DNA from: Chloroflexota bacterium
Lineage (GTDB): Bacteria > Chloroflexota > Anaerolineae > Promineifilales > Promineifilaceae
Reading direction: 5' to 3'
Length of the DNA: 64,000 bases
Assembly (NCBI GenBank): GCA_018004935.1
Contig: JAGNBF010000007.1
Span: 1 to 64,000, forward strand
The position numbers and the translations under genes are program-made. Under the pieces are notes generated by a model that was given only the letters and a program-made list of their open reading frames with translations, ran no database searches and was not told where the DNA came from. This document shows, one piece after another, positions 52,234 through 60,908 of the stretch; position 1 is the first letter of the stretch, and each line of letters begins with the position of its first letter.

Positions 52234-53181
52234 CTACTTATCGCGATTCACTACCGAATCCACCAGTTCTACTAACGCCTGACGCGCTGGGGACTCCGGA
52301 ACATTAATCAAAGCGGCACGAGCACGCTCGGCGATTTCCAGAGCCTGTAACCGGGCTAACTCCATCGCCCCTGATTCACGTAAACGGGCCATCAGTTGGG
52401 CTATGGGGTCTTCTGGAGCCTCTTCTTCAGCCACGACGACCCCTTCTGAGGCACTACCACTACTGCCGTTTTGGACGGCCGTGATGCCTCGGTGTTGGGC
52501 AATATCCAGGCCAACGGGTTTACCCAATTTGTCAGGATCACCAATTACGTCCAGGATGTCATCTATCATTTGGAAAGCCAACCCCAGATTATGGGCATAG
52601 AGAGCCAGCGCTTCAATAACTGTATCATTGGCTCCCGCCAACATGGCACCCATACGTGCGGCCGCGTCAAATAAGCTGGCGGTCTTGCGCGAGATAATGG
52701 TCTTATACGTTTCCCGGTCCATCTGGCCCGACTTCGCGGCCGCGGCCTGCAATGTTTCCCCTTCTACCAGGCGGATACAGGCCTCAGCCATAATCTCATT
52801 GTAGGGAGGACCATAAGAGGCCATCATCTCATACACCTTGGTGAAGAGATAATCCCCGGTGAGTAAGGCAAAAGTACGACCCCAACGGGCATGGACTGTT
52901 ATTTGTCCTCGGCGCGTCAGGCTGTGATCGTTGATGTCATCATGTACCAGGGTGGCTGTATGTACCATCTCAATCGCCGAAGCCAGGGATATCACTTCAT
53001 GCCATTCTTCTCCCCCGGCGGCCAGGTAAGACAGGAGGGCAATTTGCGGCCGCAATCGTTTCCCCCCGGAAGCGATAATATGGCGGCTGGCATCGGTCAG
53101 CAACTGAATATCGCTATCTACGACAGAACGGAGCTTGTTTTCTACCGCCTCCATTCCTGCTTGAATCAAATTCGCCACCAT
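52234..53181 (-). CDS. Polyprenyl (trans-isoprenyl) diphosphate synthase
   Basis: 315 aa, all-helical isoprenoid synthase. First Asp-rich motif LVHDDINDHS with DDIND at 81-85, second FQMIDDILDVIGD with DDILD at 207-211, and GGKRLRPQIALL binding IPP. Condenses allylic diphosphates with IPP, for quinone side-chains or carrier lipids; chain length not predictable here. An odd Ser/Gly/Glu-rich insertion at about 237-258 (NGSSGSASEGVVVAEEEAPE) sits before the last helices. Three octamers, including the RP-type and AAA readings. Convergent with the small acidic gene. Confidence 0.93.
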   Translation of the reverse strand: MVANLIQAGMEAVENKLRSVVDSDIQLLTDASRHIIASGGKRLRPQIALLSYLAAGGEEWHEVISLASAIEMVHTATLVHDDINDHSLTRRGQITVHARWGRTFALLTGDYLFTKVYEMMASYGPPYNEIMAEACIRLVEGETLQAAAAKSGQMDRETYKTIISRKTASLFDAAARMGAMLAGANDTVIEALALYAHNLGLAFQMIDDILDVIGDPDKLGKPVGLDIAQHRGITAVQNGSSGSASEGVVVAEEEAPEDPIAQLMARLRESGAMELARLQALEIAERARAALINVPESPARQALVELVDSVVNRDK

Positions 53182-53423
53182 AGTCTTTTTCCTTCATTTA
53201 CAACTTTCAATTTTTTTTGAACGCTCTTTACGCCACATTATAAGTTGCCCGGCGCGTTGCGTCAAGCCATTTGTGAAAGAAATCGCAAATGACAAACGGG
53301 TTTGCTACCACCCCCAACAGCCAGTGTTATAATCAGTTGTGTTATGGGCAATAGTGGGTCAGGGCAAACCAAACCCAAAAATTGAAGCATGACACCCAGT
53401 ACACCACGGGAAAAGGGCAACTC

Positions 53424-53996
53424 ATGGACGCTTTAAGAGAACGAATTATAACGGAAGGGCGGAATTTGGGGCGAGGAATTCTAAAGATTGATGGTTTTCT
53501 CAACCATCAATTAGATGTAGCCTTGTTAGAGGCGGTGGGAGTTGAATTAGCAGGGCGCTTTGTTCATTACCACCCTACTCGCATCCTCACAGCCGAGGTA
53601 AGTGGTATTATTCCGGCCGCAATGGTGGCCAGGGCATTAAATAACCTGCCGGTTGTTTACGCCCGCAAGAAAAAACCGGTGACTATGATGGAGCCAGTAT
53701 TTGTGGAAGAAGCACCCAGCCATACGAAAGGGCATAATGTTTCTCTTATGGTCTCACCGGAATTCTTATCTGCTCAAGATCGGATTTTGATTGTGGATGA
53801 TTTTTTGGCCTCAGGGAAAACGATTGATGCCCTGGCTCGCATTGTAAAAACCAGTGGCGCTACTCTGGTAGGCATTACGGCCGTGGTAGAAAAAACATTT
53901 GAAGGCGGCCGCGATTTTCTGCAATATTGGCAAGTCCCCATTGAAACCGCCGCCATGATTGTTGATATGAGTGACGGGAAAATTGTTCTGCAATGA
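53424..53996 (+). CDS. xpt: Xanthine phosphoribosyltransferase
   Basis: 190 codons from ATG 53424 (MDALRERIITEGRNLGRGIL), which aligns with the start of Gram-positive Xpt; an in-frame ATG at 53382 adds 14 residues. Motifs: LKIDGFLNHQLDVAL, ARKKKPVTM, and the PRPP loop RILIVDDFLASGKT (120-133). Converts xanthine and PRPP to XMP in purine salvage. No purine riboswitch was found upstream. A TATAAT at 53328-53333 could be a -10 box, but no good -35 is 17 bp away. A family A hairpin lies downstream at 54048. Confidence 0.92.
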   Translation: MDALRERIITEGRNLGRGILKIDGFLNHQLDVALLEAVGVELAGRFVHYHPTRILTAEVSGIIPAAMVARALNNLPVVYARKKKPVTMMEPVFVEEAPSHTKGHNVSLMVSPEFLSAQDRILIVDDFLASGKTIDALARIVKTSGATLVGITAVVEKTFEGGRDFLQYWQVPIETAAMIVDMSDGKIVLQ

Positions 53997-54047
53997 TCTT
54001 TTTGGCGTTTACGCAAAAGGGCCAGAGGATAAAACTTGAACATTTGT

Positions 54048-54314
54048 TGGGGCCGGTCTCCTGACCGTACCACCCATGTTATTTCTGAACAATGACAAAC
54101 ATTGTAAGCGTTCAGTCCCTCTGGGGAGAAAGCCTTCCGAAGGGTTTGGGAAAGGCGTTGACCAGTGGTACAACCCTTCGGAAGGCTGAACGGTTACCCA
54201 ACATTTTAAGATTCTCTTGTATCTTCTCAATATTTCAGGGCAAACAAGGCCTGAACTTGTCGAAATCCGATGGTTTCGACAGGCTCAACCAACTTCACCA
54301 CACTTCATTGAGAA
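54048..54314. repeat. Three adjacent repeats: family A, family B, family F
   Basis: 54048-54075 is a family A hairpin (GGGGCCGGTCTCCTGACCGTACC). 54105-54197 is family B (GTAAGCGTTCAGTCCC ... GGCTGAACGGTTAC). 54220-54314 is family F (TATCTTCTCAAT ... TCATTGAGAAG), whose last bases overlap the end of the next gene on the minus strand. It shows that elements insert side by side. Confidence 0.75.
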
Positions 54315-55372
54315 GCTGCTTCTCTAATCTGGAAACTCCCGGAAGCCATTTCCATCTGTACATCGAGGCGGTTTTCCGCCTGGGCATAATCATCCGTTGT
54401 CCAGATTTCGTTATCGTCTTCCTCACTAATCTGTTCCAGGCGGTCACCGGGTTGGAAACTACCACTACTGCTATCCAGGATAACGCGCATGGCCATACTA
54501 TCGGGCAGGAAAAGAACAACACTGCCGGAGCTACCTTCGATAACGAGTTCCACGCGGCCGCGTTCAGGCAATGTCATCTGCACCGCGCCAGAAGCCACAT
54601 CATAATCCATCGTGTAATCCCCATTCGGCAATAAAATAACAGCACTCCCCGACGAGCCATCCACCGTCAGACTCGTCAGTTGAAGATCCTGTAGATCCGC
54701 CTCAATTGCTCCCGAAGCAAAATCCAACGATAAACTCATGGGCACACGCGGACTAAGACCAATACGCCATCCTGCCCCATTACCATCCCAATTAGACGGG
54801 TTCAACCAGTTTACCCAGTCGTCATCATTCATGTGGGTTTCTAGATTCACCCGCATATTGCCCTGACTTATTTCATGCTCAAAAACCAGTTCTCCCTGGT
54901 AGCTAATTTCTCCAGCTATCAGATCCGTACTATCATCCAGGCCAAATAGTGTGGCTTTGGGGGCGGCAAAATCAATGCTGATATTAGCGGTACGCACCTC
55001 ACTGATAGGCAGACTGACGGTTTCTGTCTGAACGGTAGGGGCTGTACCACTATATTGGGCTAAGAATGGAAGCCGATCCGCAAAGAATAACACGGCTCCA
55101 AACACCACCACAAAGAGCAAAGCCACAGCGGCAGTTGCCAATGTGCCCAATGGGCGCGGGATTTGCCGGGCAATAATGTTCAGCCCGACAAAAATAAGAA
55201 AAAGAGGCCACAGATGCAGAGCCGCCCCCCAATGCAGTTGTGGGGTTAGACCCATATTACCAGCCAGGAAATATAACCCCAAGGCAATAAGAACAATGGG
55301 GCCAAAAAGTGAACCCGTGCGGCGGCGCGGCCGCGAATCCCAATCATGTTTATTTGTGCCAGACTGAGCCAT
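54305..55372 (-). CDS. LiaF/LiaI-like membrane protein with C-terminal adhesin-type beta domain
   Basis: 355 aa. The N-terminal third has three to four membrane segments (GPIVLIALGLYFLAGNMG, ALHLWPLFLIFVGLNIIA, LATAAVALLFVVVFGAVLFF), as in LiaI/LiaF 'phage-shock-like' regulators. The rest is a beta-helix/toast-rack domain with repeated 'DGSSGSAVILLP', 'DVASGAVQMTLP', 'EGSSGSVVLFLP', 'DSSSGSFQPG' units, as in DUF2154/DUF4097-type proteins. Such proteins take part in envelope-stress sensing; no LiaRS genes are beside it. It is followed by the repeat cluster at 54048-54314. Confidence 0.82.
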   Translation of the reverse strand: MAQSGTNKHDWDSRPRRRTGSLFGPIVLIALGLYFLAGNMGLTPQLHWGAALHLWPLFLIFVGLNIIARQIPRPLGTLATAAVALLFVVVFGAVLFFADRLPFLAQYSGTAPTVQTETVSLPISEVRTANISIDFAAPKATLFGLDDSTDLIAGEISYQGELVFEHEISQGNMRVNLETHMNDDDWVNWLNPSNWDGNGAGWRIGLSPRVPMSLSLDFASGAIEADLQDLQLTSLTVDGSSGSAVILLPNGDYTMDYDVASGAVQMTLPERGRVELVIEGSSGSVVLFLPDSMAMRVILDSSSGSFQPGDRLEQISEEDDNEIWTTDDYAQAENRLDVQMEMASGSFQIREAASQ

Positions 55373-55489
55373 AGTTAACTCCTCGTTTCAAGCTTTGCAT
55401 GTCAAATTTTGTCTGCGGAAGGTTGAGTTTCGTTCAATTCGTGCCAAAACCTCTTTGGTTTTAGGTAAACGTTCAGTCGTGTAAATTCA

Positions 55490-55710
55490 TCCGCCAGACC
55501 CGCCCGGTCGTAATGCATTTTGAAAATCAAAATCGGTATAAACAGTACACTCCACAGGAAGGTACACGCCCTTTTTTACCGGTTTTGATGGTAAAAACTG
55601 ATAACGACCGGGCTATGGTTACAAAGGCCGCTGGCCTGGGGTTTTAGCCCGTAGGGCTTTGTAAATTTAGCCCGGTGGTTTGACCACCGGGCGGGATAAC
55701 TGAACGCTTA
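55490..55710. repeat. Family D element interrupted by a 91-bp insertion
   Basis: The outer parts match 46900-47033. The loop between CCGCCCGGTCGTAA and CGACCGGGCTATGG is split by 55514-55604. The insert has its own inverted arms: AAAATCAAAATCGGTAT on one side and ACCGGTTTTGATGGT on the other. Nested insertion of one small element into another. Confidence 0.75.
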
Positions 55711-56068
55711 GGTTTTGGGTAAACGTTCAGTTCAGAAACGATTTTAGGCCGTTTTAGTTACTTCAACGGATCTAGAACGGAGCAGATTAAAGACGACCTC
55801 TGGAAAATTAGTAAGTACCTGTATCCCCTACTTAATGGGTAAACTCCGTTCACGTTCTGCTATACGCACCCAGGTTGCCTGTGTTGCAAACATAGAATAG
55901 AATCCCGTCTGCTAAGCATCCTCGGTGGTCATCTACATAGTATGTTACAGCAAGCCCATCCCCCCTTGATCAACTCAACTAAAATCTGCGTACCTATGCG
56001 ACCACCCCTGATAGTCAGGGCGTGTCTGTCGTTTTCTACTACATCCCAATCAGACGAGGTTTCCGGTA
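55711..56068. other. Gap before the EF-G-like gene with a partial family C element
   Basis: 55724-55810 carries a family C start (GGGTAAACGTTCAGTTCAG ... ACTTCAACGGATC). 55811-56068 is unique-looking DNA and should hold the promoter of the 56069 gene. 'gtgttgcaaacatagaatagaat' near 55880-55900 is a possible promoter, not certain. Confidence 0.5.
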
Positions 56069-58138
56069 ATGAAAGAGTATCTAACAAGCGCAATTCGTAA
56101 CGTGGCTCTCGTATCACACAACGGCGCAGGGAAATCCACCCTGGTCGAACGACTGTTATTCGATACCGGAGCGACGACCCGTATGGGCAGTGTTCAGGCT
56201 GGTACAGCCGCCATGGACTTTGAAGAGGAAGAAAAAGTTCGCAATAGCTCCGTCTCTCTGGCGGTTGGCCCTATTGAATGGCGAGATGTAAAAATTAACC
56301 TTCTCGATACACCTGGCTACATCGAGTTTGTAGGTGAGGTCAATAGTGCCTTACGTGTTGTCGAAGGGGTCATGGTCCTGGTAGAAGCAGTTGCCGGTGT
56401 CGAAGTAGGCACTGAGTTAGTCTGGCAAACAATCAACGAGATGGGTCTGCCACGCGTTATTCTGGTCAATAAAATGAATCGGGAAAATGTGCGTGTCACC
56501 CGGGTTCTGAACAGCATCAAAGAAAATCTGGAAGGCCGGTTTGTCCAATTGCAGGTTCCTATTGGCGAAGGCCCCAGCTTCAAAGGGGTTGTGGACCTGA
56601 TTTCTATGCAAGCCCGGTTAGGCCACAAAGACGAACGTGGTCCCATTCCTGCCGATTTGCAAGATGCGGTTGATGAAGCCCGGATGGCATTGGTGGAAGC
56701 GGCCGCGGAAGGAGATGATGATCTTCTAGAAAAATATTTCGCCGAAGAAGAATTGACAATGGAAGAAATCGTGCGCGGCATTAAATCAGCCGTCAAACAA
56801 GGGTTGGTGACACCCATCATGTTTGCCGCCCCTGAAGCCGGTATCGCCATTATTCCGGTGCTGGAAGCCTTACGCGCCCTTATACCCGCCCCCGATGAAC
56901 CCACCGTTAAAGCTACGAAAACCAACGACACAGAAATTGAGTTGAAAGCCAATGACAGCGCTCCCCTGGCCGCGTTTGTCTTCAAAACAGTGGAAGATCG
57001 TTTCGGCAAGTTGAGTTATCTCCGTCTTTATAGCGGCAAACTCTCTTCTGATAGCCGTGTATGGGACTCTACTCTCAACGCCGAAGTACGGGTAGGAACT
57101 TTAAACCTGATTCGTGGCGCCGAGCACCTGCCCATCTCTACCTTGCACGCGGGTGACATTGGGGCAGTCGTAAAACTTGGCGAAACAGCGACCAACAATA
57201 CCATCTGTGATCGTGCCAATCAGATTTACTTGCCACCGATTGTTCAACCTGAACCATTGGCCTCTGTATCGGTAGAGCCGATATCCCAGGCAGATGTAGC
57301 CAAATTGAATACATCGCTAACCCGTTTGACGGGTGAAGATTTGACCCTACGCTGGAAAACAGAAATGGCCACTCATCAGACGATTCTTTCTGGTATGGGA
57401 ACGGTGCATCTGGATATTGCCGTTAAGAAGATGCAGTCTAAATTTGGTGTGGGTATTACGACCCATGTTCCCAAAGTACCTTATAAAGAAACAATCACCA
57501 AGATCGCCTCGACGGAGTACACCCACAAGAAACAAACGGGTGGGGCCGGGCAATATGCGCGTGTCTTCCTGCGGCTGGAACCTATCACTGAAGATACGCC
57601 GTTTGAGTTTACCTCTGAGATTTTTGGGGGATCTGTGTCGGGACCCTTTGTGGCGGCAACAGAAAAAGGTTGCCGTGCGGCCTCAGAAGAAGGTGTGCTC
57701 GCCGGTTATCCGACGACTGGGGTCAAAGTCGTCATCTACGATGGTAAAGAGCACCCGGTAGACTCCAAAGAAATTGCTTTCCAAATAGCGGGGCGTGAAG
57801 GCTTTAAACAGGCGGTGATGAACGCCGCTCCCGCTCTGTTGGAACCCATTTATGAAGCTACGGTCACGGTACCCGCAGATAATATGGGTGATGTGATGAG
57901 CGACTTTAATACGCGTCGCGGCCGCGTTATGGGCATGGACCAACAAGGCAATAAAAGTATTGTCCGGGCTGAAGTACCCCTGGCCGAAATGCAAACCTAC
58001 ATGGCCGACCTGCGTTCTATGACTCAAGGCCGGGGTGTGTTTAACATGAAGTTCCTGCACTACGGACGCGTTCCGGGTCATCTGCAAGAACAACTCGTCG
58101 CCAAACTCCGCACCGAACACAAGAAAGAAGAAGAATAG
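56069..58138 (+). CDS. Elongation factor G-like GTPase (divergent EF-G2 type)
   Basis: 689 aa with the five EF-G domains. GTPase: G1 SHNGAGKS (16-23), G3 DTPGYIEF (80-87), where the usual catalytic His of DTPGH is Tyr, and G4 NKMN (134-137) in place of NKMD. The switch I region RNSSVSL lacks the canonical RGITI. Domains III-V are clear (SGMGTVHLDIAVKKMQSKFGVG, KKQTGGAGQYARVFLRLEP, DFNTRRGRVMGMDQQG). These features place it in the EF-G-like paralogue group whose roles differ from classical EF-G; the true EF-G is presumably elsewhere. It acts on the ribosome by analogy. It is followed by repeat-rich DNA and a terminator at 58257. Confidence 0.88.
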   Translation: MKEYLTSAIRNVALVSHNGAGKSTLVERLLFDTGATTRMGSVQAGTAAMDFEEEEKVRNSSVSLAVGPIEWRDVKINLLDTPGYIEFVGEVNSALRVVEGVMVLVEAVAGVEVGTELVWQTINEMGLPRVILVNKMNRENVRVTRVLNSIKENLEGRFVQLQVPIGEGPSFKGVVDLISMQARLGHKDERGPIPADLQDAVDEARMALVEAAAEGDDDLLEKYFAEEELTMEEIVRGIKSAVKQGLVTPIMFAAPEAGIAIIPVLEALRALIPAPDEPTVKATKTNDTEIELKANDSAPLAAFVFKTVEDRFGKLSYLRLYSGKLSSDSRVWDSTLNAEVRVGTLNLIRGAEHLPISTLHAGDIGAVVKLGETATNNTICDRANQIYLPPIVQPEPLASVSVEPISQADVAKLNTSLTRLTGEDLTLRWKTEMATHQTILSGMGTVHLDIAVKKMQSKFGVGITTHVPKVPYKETITKIASTEYTHKKQTGGAGQYARVFLRLEPITEDTPFEFTSEIFGGSVSGPFVAATEKGCRAASEEGVLAGYPTTGVKVVIYDGKEHPVDSKEIAFQIAGREGFKQAVMNAAPALLEPIYEATVTVPADNMGDVMSDFNTRRGRVMGMDQQGNKSIVRAEVPLAEMQTYMADLRSMTQGRGVFNMKFLHYGRVPGHLQEQLVAKLRTEHKKEEE

Positions 58139-58256
58139 TCCCTATATACGTCAGAAACCGGGTTTTTCTCTTGCAGAGCATGAGTTGGCCTGAGCAAAAA
58201 CCCGATTTCTCTAGCAGGCTGTATCGTCACGAAGAGTAAACGATTGTTTGTCCAGC

Positions 58257-58297
58257 CAAAAGACCGCAGACATTTTTTGAATGTCTGCGGTCTTTTT
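58257..58297 (+). terminator. Intrinsic terminator downstream of the EF-G-like gene
   Basis: AGACCGCAGACATT (58261-58274) pairs with AATGTCTGCGGTCT (58280-58293), a 14-bp perfect stem followed by TTTTT. A second hairpin, 'gaaaccgggtttttctc ... gcaaaaacccgatttc', lies at 58150-58210. Confidence 0.9.
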
Positions 58298-58321
58298 AGT
58301 AACCGTTTAGTCCAGAAACTA

Positions 58322-58957
58322 TAGGGTCTTGGGGAATTCAGGGGGTTGACACCAGATGTATGGGCGGTCTGGCCTTGTGCCTGTCCAGTGTGGGGCAACC
58401 ACAAGGGTTGCCCGTACCCCGCGAAACCCCAAAGAACCAAATGACGCGCACATCTCTGGTGATATCCCTTGCTATCCGGCCATTTTTAACTACAATTAAT
58501 CTTAAGTAAGCGTCTAAAAATAATTTAGGTGGCACAGTCAGGAGACTGAACACAGCAAATGGGGAAGTTATTCTTGGACAATTACTAAGTAATCGTTCGG
58601 AAATAAGATGGATGGCGCGGTCAGGAGACTGTCCACACCAAATCGCGAAGTTAATTGCGAATGATTACTAACTTGAGTTTATAGTTCAGAGCCAGAGCTA
58701 GAGGGTGTTCCAGAGTAATTTCCTCTCGCTCTAAACTCCAGTTACTAAGCAATCGAATATTGCTATTTCTCGTGCAATTGGTCAAATCTTCCTACAAAAA
58801 TCAGATATGGCTAGGATCCTCAAGTTTTGAGTGAATTCTACCGTTTATTCCTCATAAGGTGACATCTCAATAAGGCGTGGTGGAGTTGGTTGAGCTTGTC
58901 AAAGGCGGTTGGTTGCGACAGGCTCAACCAACCTCACCACACTTTATTGAGAAGATA
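58322..58957. repeat. Repeat field: family E, two family A, family F
   Basis: 58322-58437 is family E. 58528-58560 and 58612-58650 are reverse family A hairpins, each followed by 'caaatgggaagtta'-like tails also seen at 23660-23690. 58670-58740 shows 'gagccagagctagaggg' units as in family C. 58864-58957 is a well-formed family F hairpin just before the next gene. No gene seen. Confidence 0.7.
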
Positions 58958-58984
58958 CCACCGCACAAAAAAAGGAGAAGAATG

Positions 58985-60355
58985 ATGAAACGTATCTTGT
59001 CGGGTCTTGTTATTGTTCTAGCTGTACTATTCATATCCCACGTGGCGAGAGCCAACGCCCGGGAAGCATCTGCTCTCAGTTATAATTTCGTGGCCCCCCC
59101 CACGCCGCCTGTTTGTACCGCCGCCACCACCACAATATTTAATAACACAACACCCATCGCCATTCCCACAGGGCCAAGTGTCATCACTTCAACCATTACC
59201 GTGAGTGGCGTTGATAGTTACCTGTGGGATATTGATCTAAGCACCGCTATTTCACATACCTTCGCCGCCGATCTAGAAATGACTCTGCAATCACCAGCAG
59301 GTACGATTGTCACCCTATCAAGTGACAATGGCGCGGGCAATGATAACGTATTTAGTGGTACATTGTGGGATGATGATGCCAATCCTGCTGGTCAGCTTCC
59401 ATATGTAACAAATAATGGGTTAGCCACGGATAACGCTTATGTCAACCTGACTCTGGCTTCTCCACTGGTGCCGGAAGAAAACCTGGCCGCCTTTGTGGGG
59501 GAAAATCCGAATGGCGTATGGACCATCACGATTGCGGATGACTTAGCGGGTGATGGGGGCGTGCTCAATCAATGGGCCTTGAATGTCACCACTTTGAATG
59601 ATACACCTATAACTGCCGCCATCAGTGCCAGCAACACAACAACCGTGTCAATTCCCACGGGGCCAGCCGTTATCACTTCAACGCTTGTGGTAAGTGGAGC
59701 TGATCCATTCCTGTTAGATGTCAATATTACTACCGCCATCCAACATTCGTTTGCGGCAGACATGGATATTACCCTCATGTCACCTGAAGGCACTATTGTC
59801 ACCCTGTCCACGGATAACGGGGCCGGTAACGATAATGTGTTTGATGGTACAGTATGGGATGATGACGCCAACCCTGGGGGACAGGTGCCATATACGACAA
59901 ACGATGGTCTGGTAACAGATCATGCCTATATCAATTTAACGCTGGCATCGCCGTTGGCTCCTGAAGAAGCACTTGGGGCATTTATAGGTGAAAACCCCAA
60001 CGGTACCTGGACGTTAACGATTTCTGATGATCTTGCAGGCGATGGCGGCACATTAGCGGGTTGGTCATTGGACATAATAACGGCCGCTTGTGCCACACCG
60101 ACCCCCACAGCCACCAGTACACCGACCGAAACACCAACCAGCACACCGACCAGCACACCAACCGAAACACCAACCAGCACACCAACCGAAACGCCCACTG
60201 CGGTGCCTACCAGCACACCAACCCAACCGCCCACCGATGTACAACTCACGGGTGTTGGGGGGACGGGTACAACCACCACTCCCTGGATGATCATTGTGAT
60301 GGGTGTGATTTTGTTCGCGGCCGCGATCCTCAACCGCCGTCGTCATTCCATCTAA
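58985..60355 (+). CDS. Surface protein with two P-domains and a Thr-Pro stalk (paralogue 1)
   Basis: 456 aa from the second of two adjacent ATGs (58982/58985; AAAGGAG favours the second). Signal peptide MKRILSGLVIVLAVLFISHVARA. Two proprotein-convertase P/homoB-like domains at about 55-210 and 215-370, each with 'HTFAADLEMTLQSPAGTIVTL', 'DDDANPxGQxPY', 'ENPNGxWTxTIxDDLAGDGG'. No protease domain accompanies them. A stalk of about 45 residues (TPTSTPTETPTSTP) follows, then PPTDVQLTG, a membrane helix (PWMIIVMGVILFAAAILN) and basic tail RRRHSI. The tail looks like a sorting or anchoring signal. Octamer at 60317 inside the helix. Confidence 0.85.
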   Translation: MKRILSGLVIVLAVLFISHVARANAREASALSYNFVAPPTPPVCTAATTTIFNNTTPIAIPTGPSVITSTITVSGVDSYLWDIDLSTAISHTFAADLEMTLQSPAGTIVTLSSDNGAGNDNVFSGTLWDDDANPAGQLPYVTNNGLATDNAYVNLTLASPLVPEENLAAFVGENPNGVWTITIADDLAGDGGVLNQWALNVTTLNDTPITAAISASNTTTVSIPTGPAVITSTLVVSGADPFLLDVNITTAIQHSFAADMDITLMSPEGTIVTLSTDNGAGNDNVFDGTVWDDDANPGGQVPYTTNDGLVTDHAYINLTLASPLAPEEALGAFIGENPNGTWTLTISDDLAGDGGTLAGWSLDIITAACATPTPTATSTPTETPTSTPTSTPTETPTSTPTETPTAVPTSTPTQPPTDVQLTGVGGTGTTTTPWMIIVMGVILFAAAILNRRRHSI

Positions 60356-60370
60356 TTACCTGACATAGCT

Positions 60371-60406
60371 AGAGATTGCGTCACTCCCTAAGAGTGACGC
60401 AATCTT
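60371..60406 (+). terminator. Terminator after paralogue 1
   Basis: AGATTGCGTCACT (60373-60385) pairs with AGTGACGCAATCT (60392-60404), a 13-bp stem with a short T-run. Confidence 0.75.
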
Positions 60407-60432
60407 TAGCTCTATCCGTTCTCTACTCCCCT

Positions 60433-60670
60433 CCTACGAAAATGTAGGGCGATTTTGTAAATCGCCCGGTGGACGATTTACAAAATCGTCCTACAGATTT
60501 TCATCCCTCTTGGTGCGCCAAAGGCCCATGGGAAACTCCTGACAAACAAACCCCCGCCTAACACCCAGTATCTATACAACTTAGGACTTACACGCTGTGG
60601 CCGGTGCCCCCACCCAGCCGCCACACCGAGCACGGTCAGGAGACCGGCTCAAGCAACCCCGTAAGTCCTA
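60433..60670. repeat. Family I palindrome and a family A2 element
   Basis: 60433-60540: 'tgtagggcgattttgtaaatcgcc...ggacgatttacaaaatcgtcctaca', related to the core of the xisH MITE, with 'ggtgcgccaaaggcccatggg' as found at 35735-35760. 60581-60670: TTAGGACTTACACGC ... CCGTAAGTCCTA, family A2. 60671-60908 holds no gene that I can support. Confidence 0.75.
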
Positions 60671-60908
60671 TACTGACCCGTGATCTTAATCATCCGAATT
60701 TCTCATTGTCGTGAGATTATTTTAATCCAAAATTAATCTGGCTCTTGAATAAAAATTTCTTTTAGCCAAAAAATCTTGTCATTTTCTGCCTGTCAGTGGT
60801 TTCTTACTTTGTCAGTTTCACTAACAACGAGTTTGTCATTAACCATCACTCCCTACACCATTCCAGGCATTTATGACTCAACCGTTAGAAACAGGACGAG
60901 GAAAAATT

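Noticed and set aside
53182-53423. Purine riboswitch before xpt
   Set aside because: The conserved loop and junction sequences of the purine aptamer are absent.
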